A DNA stretch of 64,000 bases from Collinsella sp. (GCA_019414045.1 DXMW01000012.1:1-64000), one strand, 5' to 3'. Counted from the first letter of the stretch, positions 36,501-44,913 are shown. Program-made: numbers and translations. Notes: generated by a model from the sequence alone, not told the origin.

Positions 36501-36837
36501 CGGCGTGCACCCTACGCCCGGCAAGATCCTGTACACATCGACTCACGACACGTCGACGCTCGCGGGTTGGTGCACGCGCTCCTTTGCGGGCGGCGACGAG
36601 CCGAGCGGTGTTGAGGTGGCAGCCAAGCTGATGAGCGACGCGCTGACAAGCGACGCTCCCCTGGTGATGATGCCGCTGCAGGACGTGCTGGGGCTTGGCG
36701 ACGACACGCGAATGAACGTACCGGGCGTGGCCACGGGCAACTGGACCTGGCAGGCTGACGAGGCCGACGTTGCGGCCGCTGAGGGCAAAACCGCACAGCT
36801 CCTGCGCAACACGCATAGATTCTGGGGCGAAGCGTGA
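33541..36837 (+). CDS. GH13-GH77 fusion: neopullulanase-like amylase plus 4-alpha-glucanotransferase
   Basis: 1098 residues. Residues ~1-640 are a GH13 enzyme: an N-terminal beta-domain, then MVYQIFPDRYAR, GVFNHTGDDS, GWRLDVADEL (nucleophile Asp), LLGEVWED (acid/base Glu) and LLSSHDRPR. From about residue 649 a complete GH77 amylomaltase (MalQ) follows: GMRYWQVLPVNPTD, GDIPMYVSDDSADAW, VRLDHFLGFHSYF (nucleophile), FIAEDLGYLTPGV and YTSTHDTSTLAGW. Together they could hydrolyse linear and debranched maltodextrin and rearrange the products in one polypeptide. No signal peptide, so cytoplasmic. GGTAAA-type operator-like sites lie upstream at 33410-33440. Confidence 0.93.
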   Translation: MRLIHNSRLPQFRTPFGAVTTGTSVSLSVILEDADPNQATLTLRTWVDEIGESRYPMTHEGDGIFTVELECTEPCLIWYSFICNIEGQPEVRLGAPQGRTGGEGVTYDYAEVPSFQITVYKHREVRPEWYERGMVYQIFPDRYARDENWRERTMAEVEKPRNGIQRRMVEDWNEPPEYERAEDGFIKAWDFYGGSLKGIQNDLPRIAELGFTAIYLNPIFEAASNHRYDTADYTKIDPILGTEQDFTELCQAAEKLGISIILDGVFNHTGDDSIYFNRYGNYPGVGAWQSEDSPWRDAFYFHEDGSYDCWWGVGNMPAINESSELVRERLLGKDGVIRKWLRAGAHGWRLDVADELSDDFLAEIKKAVIAEKPDALLLGEVWEDASNKISYGHLRRYLQGSELDSAMDYPFRDMVIGFLMGYKNAYQAAEDIETLRENYPREALSCALNLLSSHDRPRIISVLGGGPDESQLPECERSKWRLDENSMGLAKSRFWLATLMQMTFPGVPSIYYGDEYGLEGLTDPGNRRTLPTKDQLHDFDTLAIVKNASAVRRALPFMIDGEIKAFALNEEVLAYNRTGKDGESATVIINRSLRNSHRVTIPALDECASDVISGHECEIHNGTVTLDLYPLGSSIIYHHAEHRLQEPLDHGAGVVCHITSVPTDDGKPGTIGAPTRRFIDHLSAMGMRYWQVLPVNPTDFFRSPYAGPSAFAGNIDLLPESQEELAADFETWKARGGEDADPLYTAFKHRNADWLEKYCVYMAVKKYFEGESRHDWPTDVAHYNEHLIDDKRFHDEAELQAYMQYRFDLAWCELMNYAHKKGIEVIGDIPMYVSDDSADAWSEPENFWLSDTGKAIEISGAPPDNFAPEGQVWGNPTFRWDHMKQNGYSWWMDRLRRAFSLYDRVRLDHFLGFHSYFSIPAGKACADGRWLAGPGKDLFQTAYDELGPLNFIAEDLGYLTPGVRAMASTCGFPGMDVLEFSDYDVRCGVHPTPGKILYTSTHDTSTLAGWCTRSFAGGDEPSGVEVAAKLMSDALTSDAPLVMMPLQDVLGLGDDTRMNVPGVATGNWTWQADEADVAAAEGKTAQLLRNTHRFWGEA

Positions 36838-36881
36838 TAAAACGCCCGATATAGGGTACAGTTACAGACGTTTGAATTTTT

Positions 36882-36910
36882 GCGGGCAGAGTAATCTGCC
36901 CGCTTTGTGC
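36882..36910 (+). terminator. Terminator after the GH13-GH77 gene
   Basis: A 9-bp stem (GCGGGCAGA / TCTGCCCGC) with a 4-base loop followed by TTTGTG. The U-tract is short, so partial readthrough into the FmdB-like gene 16 bases on is possible. Confidence 0.7.
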
Positions 36911-36925
36911 TGAAAAGGAAGTATT

Positions 36926-37162
36926 ATGGCGCGCTACGATTACAAGTGCTCGAGCTGCGGCAACGTGTTTGAGGTTGAGCATCCCATGTCCGAGACCCCC
37001 GAGGTCGTGTGCCCCAACTGCGGCGCTCCGGCCGCCAAGACGTTCTCGGCCAGCGGCATCAAGTTTGAGGGCAGCGGCTTCTACAACACCGACCAGCGCA
37101 GCGGTGGCTCAAGCACCAGCGCCACCAGCGGCTGCTGCGCCAACTGCCCGCATAACCACTAG
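36926..37162 (+). CDS. FmdB-type zinc ribbon protein
   Basis: 78 residues. It begins MARYDYKCSSCGNVFEVEH and has a second CPNCGAPAAKTFSA knuckle, the CxxC...CxxC ribbon of the FmdB/CxxC-SSSS regulatory family, plus a Ser/Gly-rich linker and a C-terminal CCANCPHNH that may bind another metal. Function of the family is not known; it is typically called a putative regulator. AAAGGAAG precedes the ATG. Confidence 0.9.
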   Translation: MARYDYKCSSCGNVFEVEHPMSETPEVVCPNCGAPAAKTFSASGIKFEGSGFYNTDQRSGGSSTSATSGCCANCPHNH

Positions 37163-37170
37163 AAACCAAT

Positions 37171-37209
37171 CAGCCCCGCGACCGACACCAATCGCGGGGC
37201 TGTTTCTTT
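37171..37209 (+). terminator. Terminator between fmdB-like gene and rsmB (convergent)
   Basis: An 11-bp stem CAGCCCCGCGA / TCGCGGGGCTG with the U-rich TGTTTCTTT behind it on the plus strand. In the opposite direction it is also followed by a U-containing tract, so it may serve rsmB as well. Confidence 0.88.
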
Positions 37210-37230
37210 AGCTGCCCAGGCTTCCTTATG

Positions 37231-37297
37231 AGTTGCGGTGAAATAAGGACTGTTTGGCGGGCAGAAGCCGCTATTCAATCCCTATTTCACCGCAACT
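37231..37297. repeat. Nested inverted repeat B (AGTTGCGGTGAAATA family)
   Basis: Arms 37231-37252 and 37276-37297 are complementary over 22 bases with two mismatches and enclose a GC-rich loop with weak self-complementarity (GGCGGGCAGAAGCCGC). The same arm sequence occurs at 53539-53605. It lies between two convergent genes. Confidence 0.88.
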
Positions 37298-37303
37298 TAG
37301 TCG

Positions 37304-38704
37304 TTACTTGTGGACCAGGCGGGCGCAGAAGTGGCCGTCGTAGGAGTCGGCGTTTACCGGCACGCTTTGGAAGAGGCCTCGATCGTTCTGGCGTACGGAT
37401 ACGAGCTTCTTGGCCTGATCGAACTCGGGGAGTTGCAGAATCTGCGCCTCGGAGAGCGGCTCCAGGCTAAAACCGGTGCCCTCGGGAGAGTTCAGGAACG
37501 CTTCCACGACCTGTGTGTTCTCCTCGTCGAAGACCGAGCATGTCGCATAGATAAGCTCGCCACCAGCAGCCACGCGCGCAGCGGCTTCCTTGAGCATCGT
37601 CAGCTGCAGCTTGGGCAGCTCAACCGTCACATCCTTTTCGGTCAGGCGCCACGGGATCTCGGGATGACGACGCATGGTTCCGGTGCCAGAGCACGGCGCA
37701 TCGATAAAGACTGTGTCGAACTTAACCGGCTCGCCAAGCATGGCATCAAACGATGTGAGCACCTCATCAAGCTCGCAAGCATCACCAGAAACCGTACGAA
37801 CGCCCTGAATACCGGCCTTATGCAGGCGAGCGAGATTCAGATCGCACTTGCGATCATGCAGATCGAGCGCCGTATGCTGACGCTCATAGCCCGTACGCTT
37901 GGCCTGGCACATCATCACATAGGTCTTGGTGCCACGACCGGCACCAATCTCAAGGCAGCTACCAGGGCGCGTGGCAGCTGTGGCGATAAGTTGCGCGTTG
38001 AGATCAGATGCCACCGCGGCAGCACGCTCAAACGCACCCGAAGCAACGGTAACCTGGGCATCAACCGGGGCATGGCAGCCCGGGAAGACAGGTGCGACGA
38101 GCTGCGAGATATACGGATCGGGCTTGGTCGCAAAGGCGTTCTCATGCAGGGCCAGCGGCGCGGGGGCCAGATTGCCGGCAAAGTTAAGCGCACCCTCTGG
38201 CGTGTCAAACGACGCCATAATGCGAGCACACAGCCAGCGAGGAAGACCCATCAGGCGCGACAGACGAACCAAGCGTCGCTCGGACTCATCCACATCGGAC
38301 GCAGTAGCAAAGTCCTCAACATTGTCCGCAACCTTATGCAGTACAGCATTGGCCAAGCCAGCGGCGGACTTAGCACCGCAGCGAACCAGCTCAACTCCCT
38401 GACTTACGGCAACACGGCCCGGCGTATGCAGGTAGAGCATCTCGAAGGCCGAGATACGAAGCGCCATGCGAACGCGCGGCGCAACCTTTTTGGGCTTATC
38501 GAGAAACTGATCGAGCAGCTCGTCCAAAATACCCTGCGTGGCGGCCACACCCAGCGCCAAGCGGGCAGCAAAAGCGGAATCGCGCTGGTCAATAGCCTTG
38601 GCGGAAGCACGGGAAGACAACACATCGCGCGCATACATGCCGCGGCGATCGGCCTCCATCAGCACATCGAGCGCAAGCTTGCGCGCGGGAGACAGCTTGC
38701 TCAT
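37304..38704 (-). CDS. rsmB: 16S rRNA (cytosine-967-C5)-methyltransferase
   Basis: 466 residues. An N-terminal NusB-like RNA-binding domain (ARKLALDVLMEADRRG, VRMALRISAFEMLYL) precedes a SAM-dependent methyltransferase with CLEIGAGRGTKT (SAM loop), FIDAPCSGTGTMRRHPEIPW (the PC-type motif with one catalytic Cys) and LIYATCSVFDEENTQVV (the TC motif with the other). It methylates 16S rRNA at C967. The ATG at 38704 overlaps the fmt stop (ATGA); the longer frame to 38752 is not used. Confidence 0.93.
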   Translation of the reverse strand: MSKLSPARKLALDVLMEADRRGMYARDVLSSRASAKAIDQRDSAFAARLALGVAATQGILDELLDQFLDKPKKVAPRVRMALRISAFEMLYLHTPGRVAVSQGVELVRCGAKSAAGLANAVLHKVADNVEDFATASDVDESERRLVRLSRLMGLPRWLCARIMASFDTPEGALNFAGNLAPAPLALHENAFATKPDPYISQLVAPVFPGCHAPVDAQVTVASGAFERAAAVASDLNAQLIATAATRPGSCLEIGAGRGTKTYVMMCQAKRTGYERQHTALDLHDRKCDLNLARLHKAGIQGVRTVSGDACELDEVLTSFDAMLGEPVKFDTVFIDAPCSGTGTMRRHPEIPWRLTEKDVTVELPKLQLTMLKEAAARVAAGGELIYATCSVFDEENTQVVEAFLNSPEGTGFSLEPLSEAQILQLPEFDQAKKLVSVRQNDRGLFQSVPVNADSYDGHFCARLVHK

Positions 38705-39621
38705 GACAAAACACCCCACGAAAGATCGGCACCCTGCAGGCCAGCAGCCCAAGCAGAAGCGGCCATAGCACGCTTGCCATCGGGCTTAACCTCAAGCAAC
38801 TCAACCGAGCCATCGGAAAGACCAAGGTAAACACACTTGGCCTTAACGAGAACCTGACCCTCAACAAGCGACACATCAGCAGGCGCAGCATCGAGCACGC
38901 GCACGGTCTTGCCGGCAATCACGCAACGAGCAGGCGCGGTATCGGACGAAGCCAGCACATGGCGCACGCAATCAAGCGCCGCCATGTGCGGATCCAGGCG
39001 CATCTCCTGCTTAGAAATCTTGGCAGCATGGGTAACGAGCGCCTCGTCCTGTTCGATCCACACGGCGGTGCCATCGGCAAGAGAAGGAAGCGTATAGGCA
39101 AGCAGTTTACCGCCAAGCTCACCAAGCTCCATGGTCAGCGCCTCAGCATGCTTACCGGCAACCGAGGTCGAGGCCTGCGCACAATAGGCGCCGGTATCCA
39201 CGCCGTGCCCGATGCGCATGATAGAAACGCCAGCAACCTCATCACCAGCGAGAATCGCACGCTGAATAGGAGCAGCCCCACGCCAACGAGGCAGCAAGGA
39301 AGCATGAACATTCACAATGCCGAGCGGTGCCATATGCAGCACGTCATCAGGCAAAATGCAGCCATAAGCAGCCACACAGAAAATGTCAGCCTGGGCAGCC
39401 TGGAGCACCTCAACAACCTCAGGCGTCATACGATTAGCCTCAACAACAGGCAGACCAAGCTCGAGCGCCTTAGCCTTAACAGGAGACGGCTCCAGCTTCT
39501 TACCACGCCCACGAACAGCATCAGGACGAGTAACAACAAGCGCAATCTCGTTTCCAGCCTCGACAAGCGAAGCCAGCGAGGGCACAGCAAAATCAGGCGT
39601 ACCCATAAACACAATACGCAT
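38701..39621 (-). CDS. fmt: Methionyl-tRNA formyltransferase
   Basis: 306 residues. It formylates initiator Met-tRNA. MRIVFMGTPDFAVPSLASL, the folate-domain segment DIFCVAAYGCILPDDVL, the catalytic NVHASLLPRWRGAAPIQRAI and SIMRIGHGVDTGAY are all present. It is encoded just upstream of rsmB and 321 bases downstream of def, the usual def-fmt-rsmB grouping in a loosened form. AGGAGA lies close before the ATG. Confidence 0.96.
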   Translation of the reverse strand: MRIVFMGTPDFAVPSLASLVEAGNEIALVVTRPDAVRGRGKKLEPSPVKAKALELGLPVVEANRMTPEVVEVLQAAQADIFCVAAYGCILPDDVLHMAPLGIVNVHASLLPRWRGAAPIQRAILAGDEVAGVSIMRIGHGVDTGAYCAQASTSVAGKHAEALTMELGELGGKLLAYTLPSLADGTAVWIEQDEALVTHAAKISKQEMRLDPHMAALDCVRHVLASSDTAPARCVIAGKTVRVLDAAPADVSLVEGQVLVKAKCVYLGLSDGSVELLEVKPDGKRAMAASAWAAGLQGADLSWGVLS

Positions 39622-39735
39622 AAAGAACGTCTCCTCTCAACCAAAGCCGAGACGGCTACAAAGAACAGCGGAAAGCCAAGTCACCAGCCCATCCGCAATA
39701 ACATTTCAACAAGAACAAATATACCCAAAACCAAA

Positions 39736-39764
39736 GAAAGAGCCGCAATAAAAGCAGCTCTTTC
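39736..39764 (-). terminator. Candidate terminator in the def-fmt gap
   Basis: An 8-bp stem GAAAGAGC / GCTCTTTC followed in the minus direction by TTTGGTTTT. It lies some 180 bases past the def stop and before fmt, so it could separate def from fmt transcription. The rest of the 39622-39942 gap holds inverted repeat D and no gene. Confidence 0.55.
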
Positions 39765-39838
39765 AGCAAAGCACCTATCAGCGAAGACGCCCATCCCTGG
39801 CCCGACGGCACCCGGGCGAGACAGGCAGCGTCAACGTA

Positions 39839-39934
39839 GTCCCCGGGGCGCCCGCCTATATCGTCCCGCGCGCAGTTTCGCAGCGCAGCGAGAATGTTTG
39901 AGCACGGGATGATATAGGCGGGCGCCCCGGGGAC
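39839..39934. repeat. Nested inverted repeat D
   Basis: Two 30-base arms (39839-39868, 39905-39934) differ from perfect complementarity at one base and are very GC-rich (GTCCCCGGGGCGCCCGCC...). The 36-base loop holds a small GCGC...GCGC hairpin. It lies just downstream of def. Confidence 0.92.
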
Positions 39935-39942
39935 GGACAAAC

Positions 39943-40485
39943 CTACTCTGTCTCGCCCGGTCGAGCGCCGCGGGCCAGGGCGTCCTGGTACTCCTTGACT
40001 GCCTTGATCCTTTGCATGGGCTTCAGTCGCTCGAACATGGTGTTGCCGTGCAGGTGATCGATCTCGTGCTGCAGGCACACGCAGAACAGGTCGCCCGAAG
40101 CCTCATAGCGAATCAGGTTTGCGTCCAAGTCGTACGCCTCGACGACGACATGGTCGGGACGCTCGATCTCGCAGCTAATGCCAGGAATGGATAGACAGCC
40201 CTCGCTATACGGAACGAGATGGTCGCTTTGCTCGACAATCACGGGATTGATGAGCACGTACGGGTCGTAGTCGTTCTTGTCGCTGTAGTCGCAGTCGATG
40301 GTGACGAGCTGAATGAGCTCGCCGATCTGCGGAGCAGCCAGGCCGCAACCGCCGTTATCGAACATCATTTTCTTCATCTTCTCGGCAAGCGCCTCGATCG
40401 CCGGGGTGATCTCCTCGATGACGGCGCACTCCTGGCGCAGACGAGGGTCGGGCGACAGTACGATTCCGTTGGCTTCCATGGCCAT
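39943..40485 (-). CDS. def: Peptide deformylase
   Basis: 180 residues. It removes the N-formyl group from new proteins. Three metal-site motifs are intact: GCGLAAPQIG (motif I), EGCLSIPG with the metal Cys (motif II) and QHEIDHLHG with the two His and catalytic Glu (motif III). Type I length. The preceding gene priA ends 12 bases before its start, so they are probably co-transcribed. Confidence 0.97.
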   Translation of the reverse strand: MAMEANGIVLSPDPRLRQECAVIEEITPAIEALAEKMKKMMFDNGGCGLAAPQIGELIQLVTIDCDYSDKNDYDPYVLINPVIVEQSDHLVPYSEGCLSIPGISCEIERPDHVVVEAYDLDANLIRYEASGDLFCVCLQHEIDHLHGNTMFERLKPMQRIKAVKEYQDALARGARPGETE

Positions 40486-40497
40486 CCTTTCGGTTTG

Positions 40498-42951
40498 TTA
40501 CATCAAATCATAGGCGTCGACGTCAACGCTCACGCTCACGCCGCGCACAGAGCCCACCTCTTTGAGGCAGGCGTCGATATCATCAGAGACATGGTACCCC
40601 ACGGGCGACTTCACAAGCAGATGGAAGCGGTAACGGTCCTTGGCTCTCTCGATTACACACGAAGCCGGGCCTAGCACCTGCGGCACGGCACTCCCCGCCC
40701 GCAAAAAATCGGGCGCGGCGGCATGCCAGCGGCGCTTAAGAAGCTTTGCAATGCGCCCAATGTAGTCCTGCGCGTCGTCTCGGTTTGCCGACCACACCAA
40801 GATGTTGACCAGGCGAACAAACGGCGGGTACAGCGCGTCGCGGCGCTGGTCCAAATCGTAGTCGGTAAAGATCGAACGGTCGTGCTCAGCGACGGCACGA
40901 ATGACCGGATCCTCGGGCAGGTAGGTCTGGACGATCACCTCGCCGGGACGATCACCACGACCGGCACGGCCGGCGACCTGCTCCAGTAAATCGTAGGCGC
41001 GCTCCCCTGCGCGAAAATCGGGCAGCTTAAGGGCGAAGTCGGCATTGACCACGCCCACGAGCGTGACCTCGGGAAAATCGAGACCCTTTGCGATCATTTG
41101 GGTGCCCAGCAACACGGCGCAATCGGCCGCATCGAACTGCTCGAGCAGCTTTTTGTGCGAATCCTTGCCGCGCGTGGAATCGGCATCCATGCGGATGATG
41201 GCGACGTCCTCGGGCAGCATCTGGTGCAGTGCGTCCTCGATCTGCTGCGTGCCCAGCCCCATTTTTGCCAGGTAGCGACTGCCACATTTGGGGCAACGAC
41301 TCGTGGGCGCGGGATACGGCTGCACGCGCCAGGAGGATCCGCATGTGTGACATTGCAGCGTGTGCGTACGCTCGTGATACGTGAGCGCGGTGGAGCAGTG
41401 GTTGCAGGTGGGAACGCAGCCGCACTCGCGACACATCAGGAACGGCGCAAAGCCACGGCGGTTATGCAGCAGCACGGCCTTTTCGCGGCGCTCGACCACA
41501 CGCTCCAGGCCTTCCATCAGCGGTTTTGAGAACATGGAGCGGCTGCCGTGTGCGAACTCGCGGCGCAGGTCGGCAATGCGAACCGTGGGCAGGACCGCGT
41601 GTCCAGGGCGTTCGGGCATCTCGACGCGCGTCCAGGTGGCGCCGCCGTACGTGCCGCGGCGGCAGCGGTCGAGGGCCTCGGCAGAAGGCGTGGCGGAGCC
41701 CAACACGAGTGGGCAGCGGTAGCGCCGCGCCATCTCGGCCGCCACCTCGCGCGCGTGGTAACGCGGGCTGGAGCCTTGCTTGTAACTGGTCTCGTGCTCC
41801 TCATCAATGATAATGAGGCCCAGGTCGTTAAGCGGGCAAAAGAGCGCCGAGCGTGCACCGACGACCACGCGAGCGGCACCGCTGGCGACCATATCCCACT
41901 GGTCCAAGCGCTCACCGGCCGAAAGGCGTGAGTGGAACACGGCGACCGTCTCGCCAAAACGCGAGCGGAAGCGGCCGACGGTCTGGGCCGTCAGCGAGAT
42001 CTCGGGCACCAGCACGCAGGCCGAACGGCCAGCTGAGAGCACGCGCTCGATAGCGGAGAGGTAAACCTCGGTTTTGCCGGAGCCGGTGACGCCGTCAACC
42101 AGCACCACGTCGCCATGGGCGTCCAGACAGGCGCGCTCAATCTGAGCGAGTGCCTGTTGCTGGCCGTTGGTAAGGGAGACCGGCGCCTTACCGCTTGCCG
42201 AGGACAGCGTGGTCTGATCGCTGCAGCCACGCCACGCACGGCGCTCCTCCACCACAACAACGCCACGCTTTTCGAGCGCCTTGATGGTCGCCGACATACT
42301 GTTATAGAGAAGATTGAGATCACGCGTCGTGACCGGTCCGCACTGAAGCGCCTCGATGAGCTGGCGCTGGCGGACCGCGGTCTTGGGCGGCGTGTAGTCG
42401 AAGCCCTCGGGCGTGAGCATGACCCAGCGGTTCTGGATGGGCTTGACGGCGGGGCGCTCAACCGCCCACACACCGTCGTCGCCCTTGACCACACGCGGGC
42501 TGCCGCCCGGTGGCAAAAACAGGCGCAGGCACTCGGAAAGCGTCGCGACATACTCGCGGCTCATCCAACGTGCGATGCGGGCAGCTTCGGCGGTAAAGAG
42601 CGGTTTGCTGAGGATGGCCTCGATGGGCTTGATGCGCACCGGGTCGAGGGAGTTGTTGCCCGGCAGATCGCCCAGATCAGGCGCAATGTCGACGACATAG
42701 CCCGCAGCGGCACGGTTACCAAAGTGGACCAGGACCGTGGATCCGATCTGGACCTCGTTGGCAAGGGACTCGGGGATGCCGTAAGCAAACGGTTCCGACA
42801 GCGCACGGGTGGGGATGTCGAGGACCACGCTCGCGTAGGCGGCAGGGGGCTCGGGCGAAGGCTTAGACTGAGCCGAGGCAGCGGCAGGCTTGGGCTTCAC
42901 CGGAGCTTCCTCCGGTTCCGGCAAACCAAACAGCGACAGTTGTTGAGCCAT
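40498..42951 (-). CDS. priA: Primosomal protein N' (replication restart helicase) with N-terminal clamp-binding motif
   Basis: 817 residues. It reloads the replisome at stalled forks. The DNA-binding domain (DIPTRALSEPFAYGIPESL) precedes the helicase core with VDGVTGSGKTEVYLSAIE (Walker A), LIIIDEEHETSYKQ (DEEH), the zinc-binding cysteine cluster from MCRECGCVPTCNHC to CPKCGSRYL, and LGTQMIAKGLDFPEVTLVGV. The extreme N-terminus, MAQQLSLFGLPEPEE, has QLSLF, the consensus for binding the DNA polymerase sliding clamp, joined by a Pro/Ala/Lys linker. This extension is not usual for PriA. Confidence 0.95.
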   Translation of the reverse strand: MAQQLSLFGLPEPEEAPVKPKPAAASAQSKPSPEPPAAYASVVLDIPTRALSEPFAYGIPESLANEVQIGSTVLVHFGNRAAAGYVVDIAPDLGDLPGNNSLDPVRIKPIEAILSKPLFTAEAARIARWMSREYVATLSECLRLFLPPGGSPRVVKGDDGVWAVERPAVKPIQNRWVMLTPEGFDYTPPKTAVRQRQLIEALQCGPVTTRDLNLLYNSMSATIKALEKRGVVVVEERRAWRGCSDQTTLSSASGKAPVSLTNGQQQALAQIERACLDAHGDVVLVDGVTGSGKTEVYLSAIERVLSAGRSACVLVPEISLTAQTVGRFRSRFGETVAVFHSRLSAGERLDQWDMVASGAARVVVGARSALFCPLNDLGLIIIDEEHETSYKQGSSPRYHAREVAAEMARRYRCPLVLGSATPSAEALDRCRRGTYGGATWTRVEMPERPGHAVLPTVRIADLRREFAHGSRSMFSKPLMEGLERVVERREKAVLLHNRRGFAPFLMCRECGCVPTCNHCSTALTYHERTHTLQCHTCGSSWRVQPYPAPTSRCPKCGSRYLAKMGLGTQQIEDALHQMLPEDVAIIRMDADSTRGKDSHKKLLEQFDAADCAVLLGTQMIAKGLDFPEVTLVGVVNADFALKLPDFRAGERAYDLLEQVAGRAGRGDRPGEVIVQTYLPEDPVIRAVAEHDRSIFTDYDLDQRRDALYPPFVRLVNILVWSANRDDAQDYIGRIAKLLKRRWHAAAPDFLRAGSAVPQVLGPASCVIERAKDRYRFHLLVKSPVGYHVSDDIDACLKEVGSVRGVSVSVDVDAYDLM

Positions 42952-42983
42952 ACACCACCTCTAACGAACGGACCTGAAAGGGG

Positions 42984-43085
42984 TGGGACAAAATAATCAG
43001 TAGAGTTTGTCCCATGGCCGATACGAGTGTCGAGCTCGTTGCGTCACTCGAACATGGGACAAACACTACTGATTATTTTGTCCCA
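42984..43085. repeat. Nested inverted repeat E
   Basis: 33-base arms (42984-43016 and 43053-43085) with one mismatch. The 36-base loop has an internal CGAGTG...CACTCG hairpin. It lies between the gltX end and the priA start, both leftward. The arms contain GGGACA, shared with repeats F and the sdaA terminator. Confidence 0.93.
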
Positions 43086-43103
43086 GCAACCCACTCATCG
43101 GTA

Positions 43104-43140
43104 CAGAAACAAGAGCCCCGCTCGGGGGAACGGGGCTCGG
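43104..43140 (-). terminator. gltX terminator
   Basis: An 8-bp GC stem (GAGCCCCG / CGGGGCTC, 43113-43138) followed, in the direction of gltX, by TTGTTTCTG. It begins 22 bases after the gltX stop. Confidence 0.85.
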
Positions 43141-43161
43141 ATACATGCGTTTACGCGTCTA

Positions 43162-44637
43162 CTATAGCGCCATCGTGCGGGCGCGGTCGATGCGTGCCAG
43201 GCAGTCGTCGCGGCCGACGAGCGCCATGGTCTCGCCCAGCGGGGGGCTCACCATGTTGCCGCAGACGGCGACGCGCACGGCCTGGAACACCACGCGCTTC
43301 TTAAGGTCCATCTGCTCGGGCAGCGGCTCAAGCGCGGCGTCGATGGCCTCGGCAGTCCACTTGTCCACGCCCTCGAGCGCGGCCTTGGCGGCGTCCAGAA
43401 TGGCACCCATGCCCTCCTTGGCCAGTCCCTTGTTGACAGATTTCTCGTCATACTCGAGCGTCTCGGCCGTAGCGAAGATGGGAGCGGCGACGGTCACGGC
43501 ATCGGACGGCATCTTGGTGCGCGGCTTGACGATGGCGGCAAGCGCGTCGATCCAATCCTCGCCGTACTCGACATTACCCTCGATGAGACCCGCCTCGTGC
43601 AGCTCGGGGACCATGATTTCATCGGCAAACTGCGCGTCGGACATGCCGTTGATGTACTCGGCATTGACCCAATCGAGCTTCTTGGGATCGAAGGTCGCCG
43701 GGTTCTTGGAGATGCGGTCGAGCGAGAACTTGCTGGCTAGGACATCGCGCGGGATGATCGTGGTCTCGCCGTCGAGCGACCAGCCGAGCAGCGCCAGGTA
43801 GTTGACGAAGGCGTCGGAAAGGTAACCGGCGTCGCGGTACTCCTCCACCGAAGTTGCGCCGTGGCGCTTGGAGAGCTTCTTACCGTCGGCGCCCAGGATC
43901 ATGGAGATGTGGGCGAACGTGGGCACGGGCGCGCCGAGGGCCTCGTAGACCATGACCTGGCGCGGGGTGTTGGACAGGTGGTCGTCGCCGCGGATGACAT
44001 GGGTGATCTTCATCATGGCGTCGTCGACGACGGTCGCGAAGTTGTACGTGGGCGTGCCATCGGAGCGGAAGATGACAAAGTCGTCGAGCTCCTTGGCGTC
44101 GAAGGTCACCTCACCGTGAACGGCGTCGTGGATGACGACGTCGCCGCGGTCCTCGGGCACCTTGATGCGCAGGACGTAGGACTCGCCGGCCTCGATGCGG
44201 CGGCGGGCCTCCTCGGGATCAAGATCGCGGCAACGACGCTGATAGCCCTGGAAGGGGTCCTTGCGCTCCTGCGCGGCCTTGCGGTCGGCGTCGAGCTGCT
44301 CCTTGGTGCAGAAGCAGGGATAGGCCTTGCCCTCGTCCCAAAGTTTCTGGGCGGCCTGCTTGTACAGGTCCAGGCGCTCGGTCTGGGCGTAGGGGCCAAA
44401 GTCGCCGCCTACCTCGGGACCCTCGTCCCAGTCCAGGCCAAGCCAACGCATGGCGCGCAGAATGATCTGCGTGTTCTCGTCGGTGGAACGGGTGGGGTCG
44501 GTGTCGTCGATGCGCAGGATGAACGTGCCGCCGTTTGCGCGGGCAAAAGCCCAGTTATAGATAGCGGTGCGGGCGCCGCCGATGTGCAGCTTGCCCGTCG
44601 GTGAGGGTGCAAAGCGGACGCGAACGTCTGATGCCAT
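43162..44637 (-). CDS. gltX: Glutamyl-tRNA synthetase
   Basis: 491 residues. Class I synthetase with the HIGH-type motif FAPSPTGKLHIGGARTA and the KMSKS-type KKLSKRHGATSVEEY. FILRIDDTDPTRS and HVIRGDDHLSNTPRQ are also conserved. A zinc-like Cys cluster around AYPCFCTKEQLDADRK is kept. ATG 44637 has GAGGAGA 5 bases upstream; the frame extends 13 codons further without support. Absence of GatCAB genes here does not tell whether it is discriminating. Confidence 0.96.
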   Translation of the reverse strand: MASDVRVRFAPSPTGKLHIGGARTAIYNWAFARANGGTFILRIDDTDPTRSTDENTQIILRAMRWLGLDWDEGPEVGGDFGPYAQTERLDLYKQAAQKLWDEGKAYPCFCTKEQLDADRKAAQERKDPFQGYQRRCRDLDPEEARRRIEAGESYVLRIKVPEDRGDVVIHDAVHGEVTFDAKELDDFVIFRSDGTPTYNFATVVDDAMMKITHVIRGDDHLSNTPRQVMVYEALGAPVPTFAHISMILGADGKKLSKRHGATSVEEYRDAGYLSDAFVNYLALLGWSLDGETTIIPRDVLASKFSLDRISKNPATFDPKKLDWVNAEYINGMSDAQFADEIMVPELHEAGLIEGNVEYGEDWIDALAAIVKPRTKMPSDAVTVAAPIFATAETLEYDEKSVNKGLAKEGMGAILDAAKAALEGVDKWTAEAIDAALEPLPEQMDLKKRVVFQAVRVAVCGNMVSPPLGETMALVGRDDCLARIDRARTMAL

Positions 44638-44721
44638 GGAAATCTCCTCGATTGCAGGATGGATGTCTATCCGCACCAGTATAAAGCATCAACGCAACCT
44701 CCGCACAAAGGGCACCGACCC

Positions 44722-44794
44722 ACTCATTGGGGACAGACTTAAATGACCAGCCAATAAGCACCCGGCTACTCATTTAAGTCTGTCCCCAATGAGT
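44722..44794. repeat. Nested inverted repeat F in the gltX-metK divergent spacer
   Basis: A perfect 25-bp inverted repeat (44722-44746 and 44770-44794) with a 23-base loop that contains AGCC...GGCT. Its arm core GGGGACAGACTTAAATGA is typical of intergenic REP-like palindromes. ACCAATGAGTAGG follows as a partial extra copy of the outer end. It sits between two divergent genes, so it cannot be a terminator for either. Confidence 0.93.
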
Positions 44795-44913
44795 ACCAAT
44801 GAGTAGGTGCGGAAAGGGTGTGAATATTCGATTAACGCGATATCATGTGCCCTTGCATACAGAGCCCGGCGGAATGGTAACGGTCGCCGGGACACGTTTT
44901 TGAAAGGACAATC

